Assembly: GCF_050003625.1 (NCBI RefSeq)
Contig: NC_134398.1
Span: 104,200,404 to 104,264,403, forward strand
DNA length: 64,000 nucleotides
Reading direction: 5' to 3'
Source of the DNA: Haematobia irritans
Lineage: Eukaryota > Arthropoda > Insecta > Diptera > Muscidae
The stretch's first letter is position 1. Each line of letters starts with the position of its first letter. The notes below the pieces were generated by a model. The model saw nothing but the letters and a program-made list of their open reading frames with translations. It ran no database searches and was not told the origin of the DNA. Both the position numbers and the translations under genes were made by a program. Shown piece after piece: positions 29,225 to 40,298 of this stretch.

Positions 29225-30620
29225 GTTATGAGCTTAAAATGACGGCCAAACAGATATTCATGGAAACGGCGCACTGCAAAAACGATTGCCAATGCCTCCC
29301 TATCCAATTGAGAATAATTCTTCTCGGCTGACGTAAGAGCTCTAGAGGCAAAGGCAATAGGTCGCTCGCATCCATCTACCAAATGTGACAGAACCCCACC
29401 GATACCTGTTGGTCCCGCATCGCAAGCCACCTGAATAGGCAATAGTGGATGGAATGGATACAAACCTCTATCACTAACCAATTCCGCTTTAATTTTTTCG
29501 AATGATTTTTTGCATCCTGGTGACCATCTAAATTTAGCATTATTCCTTAGAAGCTCTCGTAAAGGTGCACTAATTGTTGAAATATTTGGTACGAAACGGC
29601 CGTAGTACGTTGCCATCCCCAAAAAACGCCGTACTTCATCGATATTTCCTGGTGGAGGCATATTGATAATTGCCTCTACTTTTGATGCGATTTTTTTACT
29701 TTGTTGTGTTCGATGACGTGCCCCAAAAATTCGATACTTTCTTTCAAAAATGAACATTTCTTTCGATTTAGATGTAAGTCATACTTCTGCAATTGTCTCA
29801 AACATCTTTTTAGATTAGTAACACATTCTTCAGTTGACTTACCATGCACGATGATATCATCGAAATAGTATTCAGTATTAGGGACGTCTCGCAGAATTTG
29901 GTCAATCACCCGATTGAATTCCGCTGGCGCTGTTTTTATGCCGAAGGACAGCCTTTGCATCCGGTAGGTTCCTCGATGTGTCGAAATTGTTTGTATAATA
30001 CTGGATTCCTCATCTACTGGGATATGCAGATAAGCCTTGTATAGATCGAGGCGACAAAAGCATTTCGAATCACGTAGGCTACTAAAGATTTCTTCGATGC
30101 GTCTTATAGGATAATGTGCATCAACTAATTTCGGGTTTACACCCACTTTATAATCCACGCAAAGCCGGACACCACCGTCCGGTTTAGGTATTACCACAAG
30201 AGGGGAGCCCCAATCTGAGTTTTGAACTTTCGAGATAATACCTGCCTTTTCCAGTGAGTCCAGTTCTGCTTCAACACGCTCTCGCAACGAATAGGGTACT
30301 TTTCTCTCTTTGATGTAAATTGGTGTTGTTCCTTCTCTAAGCCTTAGAGATACGTTGTACCCTGGTGTACACCCCACCTTTTCTTCGAAGACACTTGCAA
30401 ATTCTGTGATTATATTCTCGATGACTGCTTGATTGGATATGTCAACGTTTTGGGTTTCGACTGATTGTACATTGTTATCGATATCATTAAGATTGATTCT
30501 CAGTTTACGTATCCATGATCGTCCTACAAGTGGAGGACATACGTCAGGGACAATGTACAATTCATCCGTAATCGACACTCCCTTAAACTTGGCGTTTACC
30601 CGAACTTTCCCATCAGGGAC
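29225..30620 (-). pseudogene. Gypsy copy 4: protease end to RNase H, frameshifted
   Basis: Duplicate of copy 2 from RNase H (ITDN) back to just after the protease, where element D's LTR replaces it at 30621. A one-base loss near 29688 (GATGCGATTT versus GATGGCGATTT) splits the frame into 30578-29676 and 29757 onward. The reverse transcriptase YFDD box is preserved. Confidence 0.85.
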
Positions 30621-30884
30621 TGTTAGGGGCTACCCTACAAGTTATATAACCGATATGGCATTAACATACGTTTTTTGCTCATATGGCAACTCGGAACATT
30701 CAGTCTAGTTCTACGCGCTCTTCTAGAAGCTAGAGCTTCATTCTTTTTTCTTTATCTTGTATTAACTTTACACGGTTAGCGTTAGTGACCACTCGCATCT
30801 CATAATATAATTTGTTAAATAAAACGCTATCAATTTACAAAAATCAATCAAGTGGCTTTTATTTTCAAATATAAGAGCACAACA
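30621..30884 (+). repeat. 5' LTR of element D
   Basis: 264 bp from TGTTAGGGGCTACC to GAGCACAACA, immediately followed by a primer-site-like string. AATAAA near 30817 could serve for poly(A). The partner LTR is not in the window, so the boundaries rest on TG...CA ends, the primer site and the break in copy 4. Confidence 0.8.
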
Positions 30885-30887
30885 AAA

Positions 30888-30905
30888 GTGGCGACGAGGA
30901 AAGTC
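30888..30905 (+). promoter_or_regulatory. Primer-binding-site region of element D
   Basis: GTGGCGACGAGGAAAGTC lies four bases after the LTR end, where the tRNA primer anneals. It shares TGGCGACGAGG with gypsy element 1. The tRNA is not identified. Confidence 0.6.
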
Positions 30906-30907
30906 GA

Positions 30908-32011
30908 GTGAATTCACAAGTTTTTGGTGTTGCAATAATCATGATGGAAGACGCATCAGTGTCCGACGATACAATTGTGAAATTGTTGGCCGATCAACAG
31001 GCAACAATGAACCAACAGACGCAACTCCTCAAGCAGCTAACGCTACTCATACAAGCACAAAATACAAATTCGACAAATGACGCTCCAGAAACATCAAAGG
31101 CAGCATTGATGGAGTCGCTGGCTCATTCGATGACGGATTTTGTGTACGAACCAGAAAGCGGTTTAATTTTTCAATCATGGTATAACAGATACGTCCACGT
31201 TTTCGAGAAGGAGGCAGTCACTCTCGAAGATCACGATAAGGTAGCACTCCTGTGGAGGAAAATGTCCAACCACGTTCATGAAAGGTTTGGAAACTACATT
31301 TTGCCACAGAAGCCATCAGGGATGACCTTAAAGGACACCATAGAAAAATTAAATAAACTATTTGGGAAGGTGGAGACAGAAGTGTCGCAACGTTACAAGT
31401 GTTTACAAATGTCGAAATCCGAGGGTGAAGATTTCAAAGAATATGCTGGACGAGTCAACCTCCAGTGTGAACTTTTTCGTCTCAGGGACATGCAAGTTGA
31501 CCAGTTCAAGTGTCTCATCTTCGTCCTGGGACTGAAATCCAGCAAAGACAACGACATCCGTCTAAGATTATTAAAAATTCTGGATGAAGCTAAAGACACC
31601 ACGAATCTCGACAATCTTGTAGATGAAACACAACGACTTCTGGATCTCAAAACAGACAACACTCTCATTTCACAACAAGAGAAAGCTGTGTGCGCAGTAA
31701 ACAAATCAGCAAAGAAGAACAACTCTTCAAAACTTCCAAAAACACCCTGTTGGTTATGTGGTGAGTTACATTTTTCAAAATTCTGTCCCTTCATCAAGCA
31801 TAAATGTGCCAAGTGTCAACAAATTGGTCACAAAGACTACTACTGCGACAGTGCAAAACGGGGCAAGCAAGCGAACAACAGCGGTAAGCAGCGAGCAAGC
31901 ACAAAAGGGAGTTACCATACCAAGGCAGTTTTTTCTACAAAACGGTTACAATTCAAACAGTCTCGGAAATTTATCGATATCAGCGTCAATGGACATTCGG
32001 TACGATTATAG
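30908..32011 (+). CDS. Element D Gag with zinc knuckles
   Basis: 367 codons; the likely start is the methionine at 30941 (MMEDASVSDD). It has an N-terminal coiled-coil-like Gln-rich stretch, a capsid domain (FVYEPESGLIFQSWYNRY, YKCLQMSKSEGEDFKEYAGRV) and two zinc knuckles, CWLCGELHFSKFC and CAKCQQIGHKDYYC, that bind the RNA genome. The frame runs into the protease (FIDISVNGHSVRL) and meets a TAG at 32009-32011, four bases before the Asp of the DTAS active site. The same frame continues open after this stop through pol. Confidence 0.85.
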   Translation: MNSQVFGVAIIMMEDASVSDDTIVKLLADQQATMNQQTQLLKQLTLLIQAQNTNSTNDAPETSKAALMESLAHSMTDFVYEPESGLIFQSWYNRYVHVFEKEAVTLEDHDKVALLWRKMSNHVHERFGNYILPQKPSGMTLKDTIEKLNKLFGKVETEVSQRYKCLQMSKSEGEDFKEYAGRVNLQCELFRLRDMQVDQFKCLIFVLGLKSSKDNDIRLRLLKILDEAKDTTNLDNLVDETQRLLDLKTDNTLISQQEKAVCAVNKSAKKNNSSKLPKTPCWLCGELHFSKFCPFIKHKCAKCQQIGHKDYYCDSAKRGKQANNSGKQRASTKGSYHTKAVFSTKRLQFKQSRKFIDISVNGHSVRL

Positions 32012-33577
32012 ATCGATACCGCATCTGACATATCGATAATATCTCAAACTACGTGGGAAAATATTGGCAAGCCTGCCGCCTACAAAACAGATGACATCGC
32101 TACAGATGTTAACACAAACAAAATCAACATCATTGCAAAATTCGAGTGCAATGTAAAGATCAAGAAGAAAACTTTGGATTTGCCTTGCTATATTTCAGAC
32201 ATTGAAAATCTCAATATTATGGGCATAGACTGGATCGAAGCTTTTAATCTGTGGGATACACCAATCTCAGCATGGTGTCATCGTATAATTTCAAACGAGG
32301 ATATTTCATCACTCAAGAGCAAGTATCAAAAAGTTTTCGACAACAACAATATGGGACTTTGCACAAAGACCCAAGTGCACATCAAACTTTTGCCAGGTTC
32401 CAAGGAAGTTTATATCCCTAAGCGACCAGTACCTTACGCAGTAAGGGGGGATATTGAATGCGAATTGGACAGACTACAAAATGCGGGAATAATAACACCC
32501 GTAGATTCATCTCGATATGCAGCGCCAATCGTGGTAAGCAGAAGAAACGGAAAGATACGCATTTGCGCCGATTATTCAACTGGGTTGAACAGTATAGTCG
32601 AACCAAATCAATACCCTCTTCCAACACCCGAGGAAATCTTCGCCGAATGTCACGATTGTACCATCTTCAGTCATTTGGATCTCTCAGACGCATACCTCCA
32701 GGTCGAAGTAGACGATGAAAGTAAGGACCTCCTCACGATCAATACACACAAAGGTCTTTATCGCTTCAACCGCCTCACTCCAGGTGTCAAATCCGCGCCC
32801 GGAGCTTTTCAACGCATAATGGATCAATTATGTACAGGCATTAATGGTTCCAGAGCTTATATCGACGATATTATACTCGCAAGTAAATCCATATCAGAAC
32901 ACGAATTCAATTTAGATCTTTTATTACAGAGACTACAGGAATATGGTTTTCGACTTAAGTTCGAAAAATGCCAATTTTTCAAGACCAGCATCAAGTACTT
33001 GGGCCAAGTAATTGACAAGTCAGGCATACGCCCAGATCCTGAAAAGATTCGTGCCATACAAGATCTCAAAGTGCCACAAAACATATCAGAGGTGAGATCA
33101 CTACTAGGCTCGATTAATCATTATGGGAAATACGTCAACAACATGCGGAAGCTTCGAAAGCCTCTTGACGACCTTTTAAAGAAGGACAAAACATTTCAGT
33201 GGTCAGCACAATGTCAAAACAGTTTGGATGAATTCAAACGCATCTTGAGTTCGGATCTGTTACTGACCCACTATAATCCAAATCTTCCCATACATGTAGC
33301 AGCTGATGCTTCATCACACGGCATAGGCGCTGTGATATATCATACTTTTTCAGACAATAACATCAAAGCAGTATACCACGTATCACGAGCTCTCACAGAA
33401 CCTGAGAAAAATTACAGCCAAATCGAAAAGGAAGGGTTAGCATTGATATTCGCCGTCCAGCGCTTCCATAAGATGTTATTTGGAAGAAAATTCACCCTTC
33501 ACACAGACCACAAACCATTGTTGGCTATCTTCGGCTCCAAAAAAGGTATACCAGTGTACACCGCAAATCGCTTGCAA
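32012..33577 (+). pseudogene. Element D protease, reverse transcriptase and RNase H
   Basis: In frame with gag after one TAG. The protease opens with IDTASDISIIS. The reverse transcriptase has IRICADYST, FSHLDLSDAYLQ and AYIDDIILAS (YIDD box); RNase H has VAADASSHGIG, IEKEGLALIF and LHTDHKPLLAIF, with three acidic residues present. After TANRLQR the protein switches to unrelated LINE E sequence, so the RNase H end and all of the integrase are gone. Confidence 0.85.
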
Positions 33578-35216
33578 AGGTCTTGGGGTAAATCCCGCAA
33601 AGACAGAATTAGTCATGTACTGCAAAGATCGCAAAACTCCCACGGTTAGGCCTATTTCCTTAGGGGGTATTGAAATTCCCTTTGGTGATTGTGCAAAATA
33701 CCTTGGCGTTATTTTGGACAGGAAGCTGAACTTTAAGCTTAATATGGAAGAAAGGGCGAGGAAGGCAACTGTAGCTTTGTACTCATGCAAAAAGGCAATA
33801 GGAAAAAAGTGGGGACTAAAACCAAAAATTGTGCATTGGCTATACACGGCAGTGGTTAGACCTATAATGCTATATGGTGTTGTAGTCTGGTGGCCGGCAC
33901 TTCAGAAACCGACTGGTTTAGATAAAGTTCAGCGTATGGCGTGTTTGTGTATTTCAGGCGCATTCAGCAAGACAGGAACAAATTCCCTTAATGTCATGCT
34001 GCATCTATTGCCTTTAGACATTTTGGCCAAACAGTCAGCTGCAACAACGGCTGTGCGGTTGCGCGAACTATCGCTGTGGTCGGAAAAAGGTTACGGTCAC
34101 AGTTCTGTCCTCAAAACAATGTCAGATGCGCCTAACGTAGTGGATTACACTTTGGCGAGTCCACTTTTCGACAAAAAGTTTGAGACTCTAATCCCCAACA
34201 GTGAGGCGTGGTGCACACAGACCCCGGGGAATAAAGAATATATAGATTTCTACACTGATGGCTCCAAATTGGATGGACAAGTGGGTTTCGGAGTATATTC
34301 TAATGATTTGGAACTTCGAATAGCGAAAAGATTACCTAATCACTGTAGTGTTTTTCAGGCTGAAATATTAGCAATAAGAGAGGTGGCGAATTGGCTGAGA
34401 AGTAATGTTCCAAAAAATGTGGGCATTAATATATACTCAGACAGTCAACCTGCAATAAAATCCTTGGACTCTGTGTTCCTCAACTCGAAAACGGCCATCG
34501 ATTGCCGCAAATCTCTCAATGAGATGGCTGAGCAGTACAATATTCACCTAATATGGGTGCCTGGCCATAGGAACATACCGGGGAACTGCGAAGCCGATGA
34601 GTTGGCAAGGCTAGGGACTACCTTACATATTCCAGGGGAACTAGAATTTGTTGGTATGCCCCTAGCTACCTGCAAGCTCATGCTGCGTGAGAAGGCTGTT
34701 ATGATGGCAAATGTTCGATGGGAGAATTGCAAGGGTTGTAACGACACCAAGCAAATATGGCCCCATTTCAACTTAAACCGCACACTAGATATGCTAATGT
34801 TCTCGAGACGTCAGATATCACTCCTGATATCTGCTATAACGGGTCGCTGCCTGATAGGAGATTTTGCAAAAACTATTGGCGCGAAGTATAATGACTATTG
34901 TATGAGCTGTCATGATGCGGAGGAAAAAGAATCAATTAAACACCTCTTGTGTGAGTGTCCTGCATTTTGTGTAAAGCGCAAGCAACTTTTAGGAGCATAT
35001 AGCTTCAGATTACTGGCGGATCTGGAAAACGTTAACTTAAGCAGTCTGCTAATGTTTTTGGAACAATCTGGTTGGTTCAACAAAGAAAAATAATCAAGAA
35101 GGTTCAGCGGTTAAAACTAGAAGTGCCAATATGTAATAGGTACTTTTAGTTAATGTGGTATCACAATGGACTGAATAGTCTAAGTGAGCCTGAATCTTAA
35201 TCGGGCTGCCACTTTA
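33578..35216 (+). mobile_element. LINE E (I/LOA-like), 5'-truncated
   Basis: Only the 3' third of a LINE is present, from the reverse transcriptase thumb through RNase H to the tail, the usual result of incomplete reverse transcription. The 3' UTR ends ATCGGGCTGCCAC, then TTTAACCTAACCTACCTAACCTAACC, a CCTAA-type repeat tail. Target duplication was not found. Confidence 0.8.
33580..35093 (+). CDS. LINE E reverse transcriptase end and RNase H
   Basis: Open frame of about 500 codons after the junction (LGVNPAKTELVMY). It includes AKYLGVILDRKLNFKLN and VVRPIMLYGVVVWWP of the reverse transcriptase thumb, then RNase H with DFYTDGSKL, FQAEILAI, IYSDSQPAIKS and GNCEADELA (all four acidic residues) plus LIWVPGHRNIPG. 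A CCHC-like motif (CMSCHDAEEKESIKHLLCEC) closes it, as in LOA/R1-like LINEs. The frame is undamaged, so the insertion is young. The upstream methionine at 33480 lies in element D and is not a true start. Confidence 0.85.
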
Positions 35217-35422
35217 ACCTAACCTACCTAACCTAACCATATAATTGAAAGGTTGGAGGAAAACGAGATTTTAAAGTATTTTAATTGGTGGCTATAGACA
35301 ATGTGTTTTATAATTTTAGAGAACCAGGAATAATTGTAATAATAATTATAATTATAAATATAATTATATTTGTGGATCTATTGTTTTTTTTATTTATTTG
35401 GCGGTGTGAAAACGAAACCAGT
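35217..35422. other. AT-rich spacer between LINE E and F1 LTR
   Basis: About 200 bp with an AT palindromic run (AATAATTATAATTATAAA near 35340). It could be the start of the F1 LTR or flank. No gene. Confidence 0.4.
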
Positions 35423-37141
35423 GTCAAGTAAGTTGTTAAATAGACACATATGAGGATTGTGTGGTAATTTAAAGTTTTCTGATATTAAAGGGAGAGACGA
35501 AAACAGAGTACTCTAGGAAAGAAAGAACGTCAGTGAATATTGGATTTGTCCCTTTATGGAAGCAGCCAAGTTTATGGAATTAAAAGTAGTGGCAGAGGGT
35601 GAATCTTTGTGTTCCTAAGGTAGGACGTATTGTAGAGTAAAGAAACAATTTTTAAGAGACCGGCCGTGCAATTGCCATAGTGAAAGGCGGCCTATTTTTG
35701 TTGCAAATCCAAGATTTATATTACACGATCGCAAACCTAGAGTTGGGGAAATTAATTTATCCACCGGAAGTGCGCCTAGAAGCGGCAACAAGATTATCAT
35801 TATAAATCGTTTTTATTATTACACACACGTATGCAAAAAAATCTTAATTTGAAATTACACCAATACACACGAAAGTACAACATTTCAAAGAGAGTGTGAT
35901 TGGCTGCTTAAGTCTTTCATATAATAATGAAGCTGGAACCTAGGAATTGGGAATTCTAATTCGGAAAATTTATATATTTATAATACTGTTATTCATTTAT
36001 TAGACGTTAATTTATTATATATAGTAGTTTTAACTATTTTTTTTGTTAGATTTAATTATTTTTTTTTTAATCAAAACGTCCCCTTGAGAGTAACGTTTGT
36101 CAAAGGATTTGCAAAGACTTGGTGTGGTAAGGTAGGGTATTTGCCCATTTTTACTGTCTCCTCCCCTGACTAAGTGAGCTCCCTTAGGTAGGCTGTAGGT
36201 GAATCAGTTGTTGCCCTTTAGTGTAGCATGAAAATTTTGTTATCTTAAAGCTTTGCAGGTTCTTGGGTTAGGTCAATAGGTGTCCACATTATGTTCATTA
36301 AATGATCTCTGTTTTTGAGTGTAATATCGGGTCTACTGGACCATTCGTTAAATTGTTTGTTTAAAAACAAAAATATCGTTCATTGGGCGGATAGTCTTGA
36401 TGAATTTGTTAAAAAAAGAAAATAGTAAGTCTATATTTTGCGAGTTTTTTTATTTCATTTATTATTATCCAGAGTAATGTTTACAGTGCTAAACCAGGCC
36501 AAGTTAACAAAAATATTATAAACTTATGGAGCGAGCTAGATACAATAACAGGAATATTAAGAAAGAAATATTTAAAAAAAAGGTCTTTTAGAATTTCGTA
36601 ACAATTAAGCTAATAAAGAAATATAAATTAAAAATAATAGAATTAACAATTTAAAAGAGGAAACAAGGGCAGGATAATTTTATATTACGGTTGTAGTAAA
36701 TTATTGTTATTATTGCTATTTTTATATATAATCTATGTTAGAGTAAGAGAACAATCGTTAGTAAATAAATATGGTTTATTCTGATGTTTAGTAACGAATC
36801 CATTATGTGTTGAGTTTGACCTTTTGGGGGGAAATTACGTGAGTTAAGTGTTGTGATGTGAGCGGGATTTAGGGGTCAAGTTAATGGGAGGGGATATCCA
36901 CTTGACCATGGTAGGGTTGGGCGGCTGGAGGTTTCCATCTACCTCCCACTTGCGTTGAATCTGTGCGTTGTGAAGTATTGTAAAGATTTTTTTGTTTTAT
37001 TTTTGTATCCTTTTTGTTTACTTTATTGGCTACGGTCCTAGGGCGGAAATGATGGGTTGGGACCTGCCCTGGGTAGGCGATTAGAGCTAGCTGGTGCCCG
37101 AAATCATTTCTTTCAGCCGCACAATAGGTCACCGTAACAAT
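35423..37141 (+). repeat. 5' LTR of Osvaldo-like element F1 (left end provisional)
   Basis: The right end is firm: CACCGTAACA is followed by the primer site. The left end is placed at TGTCAAGTAAG because the related LTR-like segment G begins TGTCAAGGGC, but this is provisional. Segments similar to F3 (about 57.85-59.16 kb) and to G include TAAGGTAGGAC, GAGCTCCCTTA, GCTTTGCAGGTTC and the GGGCGGCTGG block near 36920. Reading frames inside it are not genes. Confidence 0.6.
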
Positions 37142-37142
37142 A

Positions 37143-37156
37143 TGGCGCCCAATGGT
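37143..37156 (+). promoter_or_regulatory. Primer binding site of F1 (tRNA-Lys type)
   Basis: ATGGCGCCCAATGG sits two bases after the LTR end. TGGCGCCCAA is the classic complement of the tRNA-Lys 3' end, as used by Osvaldo-type elements and lentiviruses. Confidence 0.85.
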
Positions 37157-37426
37157 AAAGAGATCCGGTATCGTCAATACCGCGTTAGAAAATGTAGTGT
37201 ATGTCACCGAAGCACAAAGCAATAGCCACTAGTTTAGAAAGATAATAGCCCAACACTGAAACCGGATTCGAAAGTTTAAAATTTCGAACTTTTCGTAACC
37301 GTTTTTGGAAAATTCAAAAGTCAGTGATACCAAAATCGAGGTTTTGAACGATAGATGAAGGAGTAGGTGAATAATTCAGAACAGGGAGATGAAGTGGCAT
37401 ACCTATTAGTAGATATAGGTGTAAGC
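37157..37426 (+). other. F1 leader, first part
   Basis: Untranslated leader between primer site and gag. It is interrupted by two DNA transposons at 37427 and 38521 and resumes at 39965. No gene. Confidence 0.55.
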
Positions 37427-38470
37427 CAGCGTTGCCAATTTAGCTTTTTTCCCGCTAGATTTGGCTTTTTTTGAAGACGTTTAGCGGGAAAAAATGCATT
37501 TAGCTTTTAGCTTTTTTCTGGCTTTTTTTCATGACCCTTTTAGCTATTTTTGGCTTTTTTATTTTCGACATGTTTCTATTGAAATATGGATAAAACGGCG
37601 TTTTTATCTCAGCCTTGCTGCAAGAATAAGGGTTTCCACATATTTCAAAGCTCAGTTGAAACATTAATAATGATTCCAGCCATTATGCGGGCATTTTTGT
37701 AGCAAATACACCTTGTTGTAAAGTTTTTTCATCATATTCATAAAAGTTATCGTAAAATTTAAATCTACTATTACCATACAAATTTGTTAGATAAACTGTC
37801 AGTAAATTATTGGGAATATTAGCATTTGACTCGTTTATCCTTTTTATGTTATTATAATATTCTAAAGTTATTGCGATATTACTAAATTAAAATAGTAGAT
37901 GTGAATTGCTTTGTGCACTGAAAAAATATTGTCGTGAGGCCAAAGATTTCATCTACTTAAAATACGAACGCGAATTTTGGTTATAATAGCATTTGTGAAT
38001 TTCTCTTATATAAACTGTTTTCCTTGTCCAAAAGACGATAAAGTAGTTTTGTCCTTATAATTAAGTGACTCAACTTAAAAATGGGTATGTTTTCATGAAA
38101 GAAGGAAGAATTAATGAAATAGTCTTTAAATGTGAGGAGTTTTTTCATCTTAACCACAAACCAAAATAGCGTTCAAAAATAGAAAATGTTTTTCGAAGGA
38201 AAAAATTTGTGATAGTAATCAAAATGTATCGAATACGCAAACAGAGCTAATATGCCTTAGATATTGTTACAGTCTCACAGAAGTGGAATTAAAATGAAAA
38301 TAATATGCATTTTAAGTGTTTAAATTTGTTAAATTTCAATCAAAATTGTGACTTTTGATACAAAAAAATTTAGCTTTTTTTCTAGCTATTTTTTAAGCAT
38401 TTTTTAGCTTTTTTTAGCTATTTTTTGGGCAAATCTAGCGGTTTTTGGTGAAACAATTTTGGCAACGCTG
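37427..38470. mobile_element. Non-autonomous hAT element, 8-bp target duplication
   Basis: Ends CAGCGTTGCCAA and TTGGCAACGCTG, flanked by GTGTAAGC at 37419-37426 and 38471-38478: an exact 8-bp duplication as made by hAT transposases. Both subterminal regions carry CCGCTAGATTTG-type blocks and clusters of TTTAGCTTTTTT (left 37438-37560, right 38368-38440), likely transposase-binding repeats. At 1044 bp with no transposase frame it is non-autonomous. Confidence 0.85.
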
Positions 38471-38520
38471 GTGTAAGCACTTTGTTTGCTGTATATGTTT
38501 TTAGTGGGTAATATTAGTTA

Positions 38521-39964
38521 CCCAATAAACACAAACGTTTGAAAAATGCTAAATTTCAACAATTTTTCAAACATTTTTTTAAAGGATTAGGGTAATATTC
38601 AAGTTGAGAAATTGTTGAGAAAATCGCGTTCTCAACAAAAAACAGACATTACCCTCAACAGCGAAATTCAACACATTAGCAATAATATCTCAAGTGTTAT
38701 CCTCAAATTGAAATGCATCGCTACTCAATAATTTGTCAAACAATTTTCGATGCGAGTCAAATTCAAAATTAACATCGTTGCAAATACTTTTCAACCTAAA
38801 TTTGTATAAATGATATCCCCACTTCAAATTGAAAGTCAAAGCCAAAATTCTATGAATTTTGTATAATTTATTCATTTTCATCAAAATAAAATATACAATA
38901 ATACACTACACTACATAATACACTACAATACCAATTGATAAATAATAATCTTATTAAACATATCAACAAATAAGAACAAAAAAACAAACAACAAAACTTT
39001 AAATATCTTAAACATTATTAGTAAACACTTTTGCATCGATAATTCGCTTTCCTTCCTTTTGGTGTCATAAAACAGCATTAAAATTTATTAACATGCGGGC
39101 AATTTGAAATTAGGAACGTACTGGACCGCGTGTTAGAATTGATTTCCAGCAGAAGGAATTCACAAAATATCCATTTTAAACTGATAATAGCATATGAATT
39201 AAACTGACGATGTGATGCACATTTTCATCCAGAAGTTGTTGATTTCAACAATTTGTTGTTTTTAACAATTTAATTAGTTGCACTTGTAATGTTTCTGGAA
39301 ACTTTTTCTTGTCGATAAGCCACTCATTTTTCTTTGGTCAGCTTCTTAATGTTTGCAAGAATGTAGCATCCAAAGATTTTAGTTTTCTCCAAAGAGATTT
39401 AGATTTAGTGACTTCTCTAAAGTGTTGATTTAGTTTTTCATATTGACGTACCAATTATTATAAACTTTTTGAAGCAGTTCCAGTTAATTGTCCACCATTT
39501 TTTCATCGGTCAGCTTTTTAATGTTTTCAAGAACGTAGAATCCATAATTTTAGCTTTCTACAAAGAGATATACATACATTTAGTGACTTCCTTAAAGTTT
39601 TATTTCATTTTTTATTTTCACTTACCTATTTTTATAAACTATTTGGTTATTTGTCTAAAATTTTCCATTTTTTTATTTCTTGCAATTGACCACGAACTTC
39701 GTTGCACAAATAAGTATTGAAAACCACATGGTTTTTTCGTTGCATTTTAGGGTAGTGTTTTGACAAAGTTTTCTCATATTATCTTCAACACCTTTTCAAA
39801 GATTTCGTCAACATTTTGGCAAATTGGAAGTAATTCGCAAACAATTTGACGATGTATTGAAGATGTGCTATTCCAAGTCAAGTTGAATTTATGTTGAAAA
39901 TTATATTTACCCTCAAACTGAAAAGTTGTTGCATTTGAAAAACGCTCATCCTGTGTTTATTGGG
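38521..39964. mobile_element. Non-autonomous DNA element, TA-flanked, CCCAATAAACACA ends
   Basis: 13-bp perfect terminal repeats (CCCAATAAACACA and its complement), with further similar subterminal sequence (GTTTGAAAAATG against ATTTGAAAAACG), flanked by TA at 38519-38520 and 39965-39966. Inner inverted segments include AGGGTAAT and ATTACCCT (about 38589 and 38647). A diverged direct repeat of about 190 bp lies at 39295-39470 and 39480-39660. No transposase. TA target suggests a Tc1/mariner-related or similar superfamily. Confidence 0.75.
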
Positions 39965-40298
39965 TACAGTTTATAGCATGTGTCCGGATTTATAAAATAT
40001 TCTGATAACCGCTCTAAGTGGAAATTAGGGGTCCGTAGTACCAGATATTTGTGATCCGTAACTGGTGATCTAATGGGGAAAGGCCAGTGCACAATTGATA
40101 CCTTTTTTTTGTAGTAATGTATGATTTCACAGATTCAGAAAAAAGTGTTCTTTGGAAAGCCAAGTAAAAATTCCGCACACATCACTTTTCACGTAAACCC
40201 CATGATGTTATATGTTCATTTTTTTTGTCGATTGCTGTTGAGTTGTGTTGTAGTATCGGAGGGAGATAAAAGCCATTTTTCTGAGTCACTTTAGAGTT
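39965..40298 (+). other. F1 leader, last part
   Basis: Untranslated leader from the transposon end to the gag ATG at 40299. No gene or clear signal. Confidence 0.5.

Larger units (their letters stand above)
19162..30620. repeat. 6136-bp tandem duplication (19162-25297 and 25298-30620)
   Basis: Every landmark in 19162-25297 (pol, gag, LTR B, U1, copy 2) recurs 6136 bp later (pol, gag, LTR C, U2, copy 4) until element D cuts the second unit at 30620. The units differ by a handful of bases and one single-base deletion. The junction at 25297/25298 joins gag (CAACCAAG) to integrase (AAAATGATTGCC). Confidence 0.85.
30621..33577 (+). mobile_element. Gypsy element D, 5' part, cut by LINE E
   Basis: Plus-strand Ty3/gypsy element with 5' LTR (30621-30884), primer site, gag and pol up to RNase H. 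The integrase and 3' LTR are missing because the sequence switches to LINE E at about 33577. It interrupts gypsy copy 4 after GGGAC at 30620. Proteins are only distantly similar to gypsy element 1, but both share the TGGCGACGAGG primer-site string. Confidence 0.85.

Noticed and set aside
32009..32011. Proven stop-codon readthrough in element D
   Set aside because: The following bases (ATC) are not a known strong readthrough context, and a simple mutation explains it; kept only as a question.
33480..33579. N-terminal 33 codons of the LINE E frame
   Set aside because: This stretch is element D RNase H DNA read in another frame; the LINE begins at the junction.
35170..35220. Telomeric repeat tract
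   Set aside because: Only about five CCTAA-like units, directly attached to a LINE 3' UTR; it is the LINE tail, not a telomere.
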